Source: Pseudobutyrivibrio sp. (GTDB lineage Bacteria > Bacillota > Clostridia > Lachnospirales > Lachnospiraceae). From it: a stretch of DNA of 46,431 bases. Below are positions 25,410-32,995 of this stretch, piece by piece; position 1 is the stretch's first letter, and the number at the start of each line of letters is the position of its first letter. The notes under the pieces were generated by a model. It had not been told where the DNA came from and did not search any database. It saw nothing but the letters and a program-made list of their open reading frames with translations. The stretch spans positions 1 through 46,431 of the forward strand of contig JAIKWH010000047.1 of assembly GCA_024684955.1 (NCBI GenBank), read 5' to 3'. Made by a program: the position numbers and the translations under genes.

Positions 25410-26679
25410 ATAATCCATAATTTACCATCATGCCGGCGTATTGGCTAGATGCATAAGGGGCAGCCAAAGTGTGGTTAGGGTTTTTGTATTCGACAACTGT
25501 CTTGTCCACATAGGCCATTGGGTTGATGCTGGCCCGGCTGGCAGCAGAACTAATGGAATCCTTTAATTTGTTAAGGACATCAAATGCAGCCTGTCTGTCT
25601 CCAGAATTAATAATTTCGAATAATTTATCCTTGTCCAATGACATATGGCTCTTGTCATCAATAGAGATGCCCACATTTGCCAACTCCTCTGACAGGCCTT
25701 TTGAAACAGATGAGATGTCATTAAAGAGGGCCCTGTTTTGATGGGTGCCATTGTATCTAAGGCCAATATCCAGCATGCTATTGTAACTGTCAAGCATTTG
25801 GTTAACACCCTGGGACAGGGCCTCTGTATCATTCATGATGCCAATGGTGACAGGCTCATCAGATACTGCCTTTAGAGAAAGCTCAAAGGATTTGTTGACT
25901 GTAAAGGTGTTGGACATTGATGAATGCTCATTGCCGTTTAGCCTGAAGGATGAGTTTGAAGGAGCCTCTGTCATTCGTCCAATACCAAGGGTATCCAGCT
26001 CTCTAAAGTTGCTAGGAGAAGAAATCTTAAAAATGTATTCTTCGCCAATGCCTAGGCCAGTGTTTTTAGATCTGACTTGCACAGCAGATGTGCTGTTAGG
26101 GCCAGTAACAAGTTTTGCAGAAAGCCCTACATCCGATGTATTAATCAGTCTGACAATCTTGTTTTGAACGTCGCTGTTAGTCTCGCCAAAGTTTACATTG
26201 TATTGGAACTCGTAAGAGTGATTCCTGGTCTCCAGGTCAAAGGAATACTGGCCGCTCTCAAAGTCGTGACCCTGGTCATAAAGGAAATTGCCTGTGTTGA
26301 CCTGTGATGTGGCAATAGCATCTACCTGCACTGAGAATTCATCAATAGGAGAATTCTCGTCCCCAACAAAGAGTACACCTATAGTGTTGTCATCTGATGA
26401 GAAAGCGATTCGCTTTTCCATGATGCCGGAAATATCTCCAGTGTCGGACAGATTAGAAACAGCTAGAGTCATAGCATTGGCATGCTCTTTGATATCTATG
26501 GCAAATTGTCCCATATCCTCAGAATCTTTAATCTTGTACAGAGGGGAATCCTTATTCGCCTTGACTATTTTGTTGTATGTGTCGCGCAGTTCGCTTTTCT
26601 TATGGGATTCGTAGCGCTTGCCTATGTCATCGCCATAGGTGCTTAGAAAATAATTATAAGCTGCATCAATACGTGCCAT
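25408..26679 (-). CDS. divergent FliD-like flagellar protein
   Basis: A 423-residue protein without a signal peptide. The centre looks like a compact FliD: FSVQVDAIATSQVNTGNFL matches the FliD-N strand pattern, NKIVRLINTSDVGLSAKL the 'sequence-helix' segment, and ELSLKAVSDEPVTIGI followed by VNQMLDSYNSMLDIG the join to FliD-C. NVGISIDDKSHMSLDKDKLF matches the FliD-C core. The N-terminus (AYNYFLSTYGDDIGKRYESHKK) is not the usual FliD start, and the end (YASSQYAGMMVNYGL) is unlike FliD's coiled tail. A second cap, an alternative scaffold or an adaptor for glycosylation are all possible. AGGAGGGG precedes the ATG. Its leader has a CsrA-type hairpin like that of fliC. Confidence 0.7.
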   Translation of the reverse strand: MARIDAAYNYFLSTYGDDIGKRYESHKKSELRDTYNKIVKANKDSPLYKIKDSEDMGQFAIDIKEHANAMTLAVSNLSDTGDISGIMEKRIAFSSDDNTIGVLFVGDENSPIDEFSVQVDAIATSQVNTGNFLYDQGHDFESGQYSFDLETRNHSYEFQYNVNFGETNSDVQNKIVRLINTSDVGLSAKLVTGPNSTSAVQVRSKNTGLGIGEEYIFKISSPSNFRELDTLGIGRMTEAPSNSSFRLNGNEHSSMSNTFTVNKSFELSLKAVSDEPVTIGIMNDTEALSQGVNQMLDSYNSMLDIGLRYNGTHQNRALFNDISSVSKGLSEELANVGISIDDKSHMSLDKDKLFEIINSGDRQAAFDVLNKLKDSISSAASRASINPMAYVDKTVVEYKNPNHTLAAPYASSQYAGMMVNYGL

Positions 26680-26710
26680 TAGACGCCCCTCCTTTCTTCC
26701 TTGAAATTTT

Positions 26711-26727
26711 TAGACGATCCTTGTCTA
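26711..26727 (-). promoter_or_regulatory. CsrA-type hairpin in leader of the FliD-like gene
   Basis: Read on the minus strand this is TAGAC-AAGGATC-GTCTA, a 5-bp stem with GGA in the loop. Its ACAAGGAT matches the first eight bases of the CsrA core ACARGGAUGU. It lies about 32 bases before the start codon. Confidence 0.5.
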
Positions 26728-26793
26728 TGCCGGGACACACTTTTCGATATTTATAGTTACTATCATAATACCACCATTTAAGAATTTTGAAAA
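26727..26793 (-). promoter_or_regulatory. possible promoters of the FliD-like gene
   Basis: Two candidates occur on the minus strand. A sigma-A-like TTTTCA-N17-TATTAT (26793 to 26765) would put the hairpin at 26711-26727 inside the leader. A weak sigma-28-like TAAA-N15-CCCGGCAT (26753 to 26727) has perfect spacing but only 5 of 8 bases in the -10, and would start within the hairpin. The first fits the leader structure better. Confidence 0.4.
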
Positions 26794-26844
26794 GCCCCTA
26801 CATATTGGGCAATTGTCAGATAAATCCACAAGTTAAAGGGTTTG

Positions 26845-26853
26845 TGTTATACT
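26845..26853 (+). promoter_or_regulatory. extended -10 promoter of the glycosyltransferase at 26872
   Basis: TGTTATACT (26845-26853) is an extended -10 with no clear -35. It gives a leader of about 12 bases containing GGAGAAAG. Confidence 0.5.
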
Positions 26854-26871
26854 AACAAATGGAGAAAGACT

Positions 26872-27936
26872 ATGAAAATATTACATGTATTCAAATCAAA
26901 AATATATTCAGGTGCGGAGAATGTGGTCTGCCAGATTATCCTAGGTCTCAGGGACCAGTATGACTTTGTCTATATGGCTCCCCGTGGCCCAATTGAGGAC
27001 AAATTAAAGGCCCTGGGTCTATACGACACCTATTATCCAATTGATAGATTGGATATTAAATCTATAAAGGCTGCTGTGGACGACATAAAACCAGACATAG
27101 TCCAGGCCCATGATTTTACAGCATCAGTCCTTTGCGGTCTGGCCCTCAGAGGCAGGGTGCCTACAATCAGCCACATCCACTCCAACCCTCTGTGGCTATC
27201 CCAAAGGCTAAATGTCAACAGCCTGGCCTACCTTGCAGCCAGCCCATATTTCTCCCATATCATTGCAGTGTCCTCTGCGGTGGAGGAGGAGTATTGCTAT
27301 GCCAACAAATTAAAATGCGGAATAAAGGTATTGGGCAATCCATTCTCTGTAGAGAGGGTATTGAATCAGGCAAAGCAAGATCCAGATGAGGACTTGGCCT
27401 CAGACATTTTGTATGTGGGTCGGTTCCAGGAGGCAAAAAATCCTTTTGGTGCCATCCAGATAGTGGAGGCCTATTCTAAACAATATTCAGATATGAATAT
27501 TAAATTTAAGATGGTGGGTGGAAACGAGGCCCGAGACCAGGACCTTTTTGATAAATGCCGGGACTATGTGACAAACAATGGCCTGACAGATTTGATTTCA
27601 TTTGAGGGCTTTCAGCCAAACGTCTATAAGTATATGGCACATACCAGGGTCCTCCTCATGCCTTCAGCCTACGAGGGCTTTGGACTAGTGGCCCTAGAGG
27701 CCATGGCCCTAGGCATCCCCGTAGTCTGCTCCGGAGCCGGCGGCCTGTCTAATATCGTCGACGACTCCTGCGGATTCATCTGCAAGGAAAAGGACGACTA
27801 CCTATCGCCCCTCCACACTTTGCTCACAGATCCAGATGTTTATGGGAAAATGAGCCAGGGCGCCAGCCATCGCGCCAGCCAATTCGACAACATGACAGAC
27901 TACTTATCCCAGATGTCCAAACTTTATACAGTATAA
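26872..27936 (+). CDS. family 4 glycosyltransferase
   Basis: A 354-residue GT-B enzyme transferring a nucleotide-activated sugar with retention of configuration. The N-terminal domain begins MKILHVFKSKIYSGAENVV. The C-terminal domain has ILYVGRFQEAKNPFGAIQIV and the donor-site motif PSAYEGFGLVALEAMALG, with the two glutamates of the E-x7-E pattern. The ATG at 26872 with GGAGAAAG in front is preferred over a TTG at 26842, which lies in the promoter. It is a single-gene unit in the flagellar accessory block, divergent from the FliD-like gene. A role in flagellin or surface glycan synthesis is inferred from context. Confidence 0.9.
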   Translation: MKILHVFKSKIYSGAENVVCQIILGLRDQYDFVYMAPRGPIEDKLKALGLYDTYYPIDRLDIKSIKAAVDDIKPDIVQAHDFTASVLCGLALRGRVPTISHIHSNPLWLSQRLNVNSLAYLAASPYFSHIIAVSSAVEEEYCYANKLKCGIKVLGNPFSVERVLNQAKQDPDEDLASDILYVGRFQEAKNPFGAIQIVEAYSKQYSDMNIKFKMVGGNEARDQDLFDKCRDYVTNNGLTDLISFEGFQPNVYKYMAHTRVLLMPSAYEGFGLVALEAMALGIPVVCSGAGGLSNIVDDSCGFICKEKDDYLSPLHTLLTDPDVYGKMSQGASHRASQFDNMTDYLSQMSKLYTV

Positions 27937-27939
27937 AAT

Positions 27940-27972
27940 AAGCCGGCACATGCCGGCTTTAATAATTTATTT
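27940..27972. terminator. bidirectional terminator between convergent genes
   Basis: AAGCCGGCA-CA-TGCCGGCTT, 9 bp, with TTAATAATTTATTTTT on one side and TTATTTTAT on the other. It overlaps the 3' end of the minus-strand lipoprotein gene. Confidence 0.82.
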
Positions 27973-29322
27973 TTCTTCTGTTGCGGGTTTGTGGCGCTTT
28001 GTGGTAGAGCCGTATTCGTAGGTGTCTAGGAATTCGTTGATTTCTTTGAAAGACTTTGGGAATTCCATTTCGAACTGGGCAGCCACATCTGCATTGTATA
28101 GTTTTACGATGTCGTCAGAGGAGGTGTAGGAAACCTTGATCTCTGAGATATTGTTTCCATTGAATACTTTTACCGCCTTTTTGCCTGCGGCATATCCAAC
28201 TACATATGGGTCGTAGAATACAGATACCAGTGTGCTTTGTCCCAGGGTGGTGTCCCCGCCTACAGTGATGACACCCTCTTCATTTGCAATGGTAGATATG
28301 GTGTCTATCTGGTCTGTCAGCATTGAGCCATAAGGGATGTAGATGACAGAGCACTCGTCGCAAACCTCTTTGATTCTCTCCTGGAGGGTTGGCTCTGTCT
28401 CCTCTTTCTCATCCTTTGCAGTCTTATCAGTTTCTTCTAAATTCTCTTCGGTCTCAGCCTCAGGTTTTACCTTGCCTCCGGTCCAGTATTCTGATACGGA
28501 AGCCACTCTGGTAGATGATGGAGAATTGATGCCTGGCACCAGGACTGAGTCATCCAAAAGGGACTCGATGGAATTGTCCATGCCCTCTTTTGCAGAGGAT
28601 GCTACAAATTTGGTAGGAGTCAAAGCAGTGGAGATTTCCTTTTCGTCAGAATCATCTGCTGATACCCCTGACTCTGGCACTACGTACTCTTTCCATGGTA
28701 TGCCGGCCTGGTCTAGGTAGGCCTCAAAGACCTCGTTTTGCTGCATGGAGTCTGTGTCCTCCGGTGTAAAGAGGAGACCTACAGTCTGCAGATCCTTTGT
28801 GGCCTCTATCATGAGAGAGACCTGGTCCACAATGGCAGGACGGCTGCTGACGCCGGAAACATTGGTGCCGGTGGTCCTGTCCCAAGAGCCTCCGTCAGTA
28901 TTGACTATTCTCAGTGTGCTCTTGAAATCGATAACACCAGTGGCTATAATAGGAATCTCATCTGTGATTGACGATGCAGATTCAAGCATTTGCTCCCCTA
29001 CGGTAAATATAAGGTCTGGCTTTAGGTTGATAGCCTGAGATGCAATTGTGTCGCAAGACATTCCCTCTGATGCAGAAATGGTGTTGACCTTTACATCTTC
29101 ACCCAGGTAATCTGCCATGCAATCGGTAAATCCCTGCAACATTATTTTGTTATTTTCATTATCCTCTTGAAGGCAGGCTGTGATTTTGTATTCAATCTTT
29201 TCGGCGGTCTCCTGGGACTCCTCTTGGGCAGGGACCTCCGCTTTAGTAGAATCGCTGCCACAGGCCACCAGGCTGGCGCCCAAAACCATAACCATCAAAA
29301 GGCTGACAAGTCTGTTTTTCAT
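27967..29322 (-). CDS. ABC-type substrate-binding lipoprotein (PF04392-like)
   Basis: This 451-residue exported lipoprotein has a signal sequence of 20 residues ending in the lipobox LVAC with C21. The body follows the ABC_sub_bind family: ITACLQEDNENNKIMLQGF, the DTIASQAINLKPDLIFTVGE segment, VGLLFTPED, and a final lobe with GGDTTLGQSTLVSVFYDPYVVGYAAG. The family binds small ligands such as amino acids. A low-complexity Glu/Asp/Lys stretch (about 283-312) interrupts the middle. No permease or ATPase gene lies beside it, so it is an orphan that must work with a distant transporter or as a sensor. AAAGG precedes the ATG. Confidence 0.85.
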   Translation of the reverse strand: MKNRLVSLLMVMVLGASLVACGSDSTKAEVPAQEESQETAEKIEYKITACLQEDNENNKIMLQGFTDCMADYLGEDVKVNTISASEGMSCDTIASQAINLKPDLIFTVGEQMLESASSITDEIPIIATGVIDFKSTLRIVNTDGGSWDRTTGTNVSGVSSRPAIVDQVSLMIEATKDLQTVGLLFTPEDTDSMQQNEVFEAYLDQAGIPWKEYVVPESGVSADDSDEKEISTALTPTKFVASSAKEGMDNSIESLLDDSVLVPGINSPSSTRVASVSEYWTGGKVKPEAETEENLEETDKTAKDEKEETEPTLQERIKEVCDECSVIYIPYGSMLTDQIDTISTIANEEGVITVGGDTTLGQSTLVSVFYDPYVVGYAAGKKAVKVFNGNNISEIKVSYTSSDDIVKLYNADVAAQFEMEFPKSFKEINEFLDTYEYGSTTKRHKPATEEK

Positions 29323-29351
29323 TATTTGCCTTTCATATTAGAAATAAAATG

Positions 29352-29380
29352 ATTTTAATGACAAATCCAAAATTAGTCAA
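29352..29380 (-). promoter_or_regulatory. sigma-A promoter of the lipoprotein gene
   Basis: On the minus strand TTGACT (29380-29375), 17 bases, then TAAAAT (29357-29352): five of six bases match in each element, with ideal spacing. Confidence 0.7.
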
Positions 29381-29443
29381 ATATAGTTTAAGACATTTAC
29401 TTCCCTAAATATAAATAAAATTAAGAAAGAAAAGAGATATCAT

Positions 29444-30184
29444 TTGTACAGAAAGTTTATAAATATATGTAAAAATGCCCTCTGGCTCCTTTTTCCTCAG
29501 ACCTGCCCCGTCTGCGACGCCATATTATATAAGAAAGAAAAGGCCAAGGGATTTTGCAAAAAGTGCCAGGGGCAAATCCAGAGGGTGGGCAGGAATTACT
29601 GCTTGACCTGCGGCAAGCCTATGGATGACACAGTATCAGAAAAATGCCGCAACTGCCGTAGCCGCAGCCACTATTTTGAGGCCAATAGGGCAGTCTACAG
29701 ATATTCTGGCAGAATGAAGGATGCCATGTATAAATTCAAATATTCCAACATGAGATGTTTTGCGGAGGATTTTGCCCGCAAGAGTCTGGAATACCACAGC
29801 AGATTCCTCCTAGAATCCGGGGTGGAGGTAATCATTCCTGTGCCCATGTATGAGAAAAAGGAAAAGATAAGAGGCTACAACCAGGCCAGGGTCTATGCCA
29901 AAGCCCTGTCAGAACTGACAGGAATTCCCCTGGGGGACAGAATTGTCAGACGAATCCGGGACACCGCCCCGATGAAGAGGTTGAATAGTTCAGAAAGAAT
30001 GAAAAATCTGCGAAGCGCTTTCAAATTGCGGGAAGAAGTTGTACAATTTAAGAAAGTATTACTAGTAGATGATATATACACCACTGGGGCAACATTAGAT
30101 AAGGTGGCAAAGGTATTAAGAGATGGAGGGGTCGCCCAGGTATACGGCATGTGTATCTGCATAGGAGACGACCATTCTTTATAA
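29444..30184 (+). CDS. comFC: ComFC-family phosphoribosyltransferase-like protein
   Basis: A 246-residue cytoplasmic protein of the ComF/GntX family, needed for DNA uptake in transformable species. The N-terminal zinc ribbon has two CxxC pairs (TCPVCD, FCKKCQ), followed by further CxxC pairs CLTCG and CRNC. The C-terminal PRTase part has IIPVPM, the family motif RGYNQARVYAKALSEL, and the PRPP loop VLLVDDIYTTGATL. The start appears to be the TTG at 29444 with only a weak AAAGAGA in front. The next gene, yvyF, is 17 bases downstream. This comFC-yvyF pair precedes flgM in Bacillus; here it sits about 20 kb away on the other side of the flagellar cluster. Confidence 0.9.
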   Translation: MYRKFINICKNALWLLFPQTCPVCDAILYKKEKAKGFCKKCQGQIQRVGRNYCLTCGKPMDDTVSEKCRNCRSRSHYFEANRAVYRYSGRMKDAMYKFKYSNMRCFAEDFARKSLEYHSRFLLESGVEVIIPVPMYEKKEKIRGYNQARVYAKALSELTGIPLGDRIVRRIRDTAPMKRLNSSERMKNLRSAFKLREEVVQFKKVLLVDDIYTTGATLDKVAKVLRDGGVAQVYGMCICIGDDHSL

Positions 30185-30201
30185 TAATTGGAGGTGCTCA
30201 T

Positions 30202-30612
30202 ATGGATGTGCGTAATTGCAGAAGCTGTGGACGTTTATTCAACTATTTGGGGGGACAAAATATTTGCCCTTCTTGTCGTGCGGAATTAGACAAAAAATTT
30301 GACACTGTAAAAGAATATATCAGGTCAAATCCACGTTCTACTATAAATGAGATATCTGAGGCCAACGAGGTTTCTACCAACCAGATTAGACAGTGGATCA
30401 GGGAGGAGAGGCTACAGTTTGCCGACGATTCTCCTATTGGAATCGAGTGTGAGGCCTGTGGCGCCCTAATTAAGACCGGCAAATACTGTGAGGCCTGCAA
30501 AAACAAAATGGCTAACAATTTGAACAGCGCCATCGAAAAGCCAAAGATGCCAGAGGAGCCTGCTCCACAAAAGGCTGATAATAAAAACAAAATGAGATTT
30601 ATCTCAAAGTAA
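30202..30612 (+). CDS. yvyF: flagellar-region regulator-like protein YvyF (TIGR03826)
   Basis: A 136-residue protein with an N-terminal zinc ribbon (NCRSCGRLFNYLGGQNICPSC), then a MerR-like helix-turn-helix (STINEISEANEVSTNQIRQWIREERL), then a second CxxC pair (CEACGALIKTGKYCEAC) and a charged tail. This domain order is that of the flagellar-operon protein YvyF of Firmicutes, whose function is not settled; regulation of flagellar genes is likely. A frame opening at 30151 lies inside comFC, and the ATG at 30202 has GGAGGT seven bases upstream. It ends at a strong terminator. Confidence 0.88.
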   Translation: MDVRNCRSCGRLFNYLGGQNICPSCRAELDKKFDTVKEYIRSNPRSTINEISEANEVSTNQIRQWIREERLQFADDSPIGIECEACGALIKTGKYCEACKNKMANNLNSAIEKPKMPEEPAPQKADNKNKMRFISK

Positions 30613-30623
30613 ATTAGTATTCA

Positions 30624-30660
30624 AATGCCTATCCCAAAATTGGGGTAGGCATTTTCTTTT
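30624..30660 (+). terminator. terminator after yvyF
   Basis: AATGCCTATCCC pairs with GGGGTAGGCATT around AAAATT, then TTCTTTT. Confidence 0.87.
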
Positions 30661-30672
30661 GACAAGTACTTA

Positions 30673-30681
30673 TGATATACT
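30673..30681 (+). promoter_or_regulatory. extended -10 promoter
   Basis: TGATATACT (30673-30681) is an extended -10 element about 45 bases before the first gene of the 30730-35659 operon. Confidence 0.45.
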
Positions 30682-30729
30682 CAATCTGTATGACTAGAAG
30701 TTTGCAAAAATCTAGCTATAAGGAGAATT

Positions 30730-31176
30730 ATGATTAACGAAGAGCGCGTGAAGCACATGACTGCTATGGCCATTTTTGAAAAGGAATGTGGCCCAGAATA
30801 CCAGCCCATGCTTAAATATTCCAAAAAGGATTATGTGGCCCTCCATGGCTGGGGCGGATTTATAGCAGGCACCCTCATGTTTTGGGTGGCATATGGGCTC
30901 ATTATTATATACATGGTGGGCAATTACGAAAAAAACATTACCACTATGTACATTCTTTTAATTACATTAATCGGGGTTTTGTTATATGCGGCCTACATCA
31001 TCATGCATGTGTACCTGATTAGAAAGAGGGCGGCAAAGCAATACAGGATAGGCAAGAGGCTCATCAAAGAGAGGGCCAACCAGTTCGTAAAGCTTAATCT
31101 CATGTATGACAACGAGATTCAGCAGACCAGGTCAATGCTTGCCAAAGAATTTGAGGACAAAAACGAGGAAGAATAA
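30730..31176 (+). CDS. two-helix membrane protein of unknown function
   Basis: A 148-residue protein with a charged N-terminal segment (1-40), a helix at about 44-63 (FIAGTLMFWVAYGLIIIYMV), a short outside loop, a second helix at about 71-94, and a long basic then acidic cytoplasmic tail. No motif points to a reaction. AAGGAG precedes the ATG. The next gene begins four bases after its stop, and the cdaA operon follows, so it may be transcribed with c-di-AMP genes. Function unknown. Confidence 0.78.
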   Translation: MINEERVKHMTAMAIFEKECGPEYQPMLKYSKKDYVALHGWGGFIAGTLMFWVAYGLIIIYMVGNYEKNITTMYILLITLIGVLLYAAYIIMHVYLIRKRAAKQYRIGKRLIKERANQFVKLNLMYDNEIQQTRSMLAKEFEDKNEEE

Positions 31177-31179
31177 TTC

Positions 31180-32091
31180 ATGAATGCTTTTATAAATTTT
31201 CGAGACGGAATCAGACAGTTCGTGCTGGCCAGAGAGATGGTTTTCATCAAAATCTGGCACGGCCTGGTAGCCTTAGTTGGGCTCCTTGCTATCAGTCATA
31301 ATTTTGGATACAACAAGACCATATCCCCACTGCCAATCACTTTGCTTGTCAGTTTGGCCTGCGCCTTTTTCCCAATGGACGGTGTGGCCCTTGTTTTATC
31401 GGCCTTTCTTTTGATAGATCTAGGGTCTTTATCTACAGAGGCGGCCATTGTTGCCTTTGCTCTTCTGCTTGTGGGATATATGATTTGTGCATATTTTCGC
31501 AGCAAAAATACCTACAATATGGTTGCAGTACCAATTTGCTACTCATTTAATGCCCCATATGTCATGGCCATGGCCAATGCCCTCATGGGTTCTCTGAATG
31601 AGATATGCTCAGTAATCATGGGCACAATTACTGCTTACTATCTACATATTATCAAAAATAATGCAGCTGCCATTTTGGACGAGACGTCAGATGTCTCAGT
31701 GGTGGCCCTCATCAAAGAGCAGATTATTGGCGGCAAGATGTTCTATTTCTTTATGGCTGCCATGATTGCCATGTTTTTGATAGTTTATTTTGTCAGAACA
31801 GCATCCATCCACATGTCATGGCTGGTAGCCGACGTGGTGGGAGTTTTGGCAGAGTTTATAATTATGCTTTCAGGTTTTATCATCACTAGCCAGAGAGGAG
31901 AAATTCCAGGGCTCATCCTCGGCAATGTGCTGGTTCTCTTGGTAGGATTTGTTCTTAACTATTTCATTATGGATTTGGATTATTCCAGAATCGAAAAGGT
32001 TCAGTTTGAGGACGACGATTACTACTATTACGTAACTGCGGTTCCAAAGATTAGAATCGTAAAAGAGGACAAGGAAGTAAAGACATTTTAA
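31180..32091 (+). CDS. polytopic membrane protein of unknown function
   Basis: A 303-residue protein with about eight hydrophobic helices: a first block at about 25-110, a block at 115-160, and three at 190-275. A cytoplasmic loop at 160-185 (ILDETSDVSVVALIKEQI) separates the last two blocks. It ends in a soluble tail with DDDYYYYVTAVPKIRIVKEDKEVKTF. I do not recognise a transporter signature. It is coupled to the preceding two-helix protein and is followed after 34 bases by cdaA. A role with the c-di-AMP synthase or in envelope homeostasis is possible but unproven. Confidence 0.75.
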   Translation: MNAFINFRDGIRQFVLAREMVFIKIWHGLVALVGLLAISHNFGYNKTISPLPITLLVSLACAFFPMDGVALVLSAFLLIDLGSLSTEAAIVAFALLLVGYMICAYFRSKNTYNMVAVPICYSFNAPYVMAMANALMGSLNEICSVIMGTITAYYLHIIKNNAAAILDETSDVSVVALIKEQIIGGKMFYFFMAAMIAMFLIVYFVRTASIHMSWLVADVVGVLAEFIIMLSGFIITSQRGEIPGLILGNVLVLLVGFVLNYFIMDLDYSRIEKVQFEDDDYYYYVTAVPKIRIVKEDKEVKTF

Positions 32092-32125
32092 TTTAGCTGT
32101 TACCCAAAGGCGAAGGAGTAACTAA

Positions 32126-32995
32126 TTGACAGACGTAATAAACATAGTAGATGCTTTCACCGATGATTATTTCAACGTAAATATTCCCGATGTCTCCATC
32201 ACTGACCTAATCGAAGTAATCATAATTGCATATTTCATCTACCACCTGCTGGTATGGATCAAGGACAGTAGGGCCTGGATATTAATCAGGGGAGTTATCT
32301 TCATAATGCTCTTCTTTATTATTGCGGCCATTTTCCAGATGAACACCATCCTATGGTTGGGAGAAAAATTAGTTACCGTGGCAGTGACCATGCTCATAGT
32401 GGTATTCCAGCCAGAACTGAGACGAGTATTGGAACAGATTGGACGTAGAAAGATTACATCCCTATTCTTTTTAAATGCTTTAAAGGGCAAGACCAAGAGG
32501 TTTGAAGATGGCACCATTTCTGCTATGGTTACAGCCTGCTACGAGATGGGGGCAGTAAAAACAGGTGCCCTGATTGTTGTTGAAAACGACATGCAGCTGA
32601 CAGAGTTTGAGCGGACAGGCATCAGCCTGGATGCCCTTGTCACCAGACAGTTGCTTATCAATATATTCGAAAAGAACACCCCACTCCACGACGGTGCTGT
32701 TATCGTCAGAGGAGACAGGGTAGTTTCCGCCACATGTTATCTGCCACTGTCAGACAACATGGGTCTGTCCAAAGACCTGGGTACAAGACACAGGGCGGCA
32801 GTTGGTATCTCTGAGGTATCAGATTCTCTTACCATCGTTGTCTCTGAGGAGACAGGCAAGGTATCTTATGCCAAGGAGGGTCGCATAGTCCGCGATGTCA
32901 AAGAGGACGAGCTGATCGAGGAGCTTAAGAGACTACAAAATCCTGAGGACGAAGAGGAACAGGGAGTTTCCTTTGAAAAGGAGGGCAAGATATGA
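32126..32995 (+). CDS. cdaA: diadenylate cyclase CdaA
   Basis: Makes cyclic di-AMP from two ATP at the inner face of the membrane. Three transmembrane helices lie at about 27-45, 50-70 and 81-95. The DAC domain has both catalytic motifs intact: DGA at 189-191 (PLHDGAVIV) and RHR at 221-223 (GTRHRAAVG). The 289-residue length is usual. The start is TTG with AAGGAG seven bases upstream. It overlaps cdaR by four bases, and glmM follows. This is the conserved cdaA-cdaR-glmM operon linking c-di-AMP to peptidoglycan precursor supply. Confidence 0.96.
   Translation: MTDVINIVDAFTDDYFNVNIPDVSITDLIEVIIIAYFIYHLLVWIKDSRAWILIRGVIFIMLFFIIAAIFQMNTILWLGEKLVTVAVTMLIVVFQPELRRVLEQIGRRKITSLFFLNALKGKTKRFEDGTISAMVTACYEMGAVKTGALIVVENDMQLTEFERTGISLDALVTRQLLINIFEKNTPLHDGAVIVRGDRVVSATCYLPLSDNMGLSKDLGTRHRAAVGISEVSDSLTIVVSEETGKVSYAKEGRIVRDVKEDELIEELKRLQNPEDEEEQGVSFEKEGKI

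Noticed and set aside
30659-30681. TTGACA followed by TATACT as a classical promoter
   Set aside because: The spacer is only 11 bases; the extended -10 alone is more credible.
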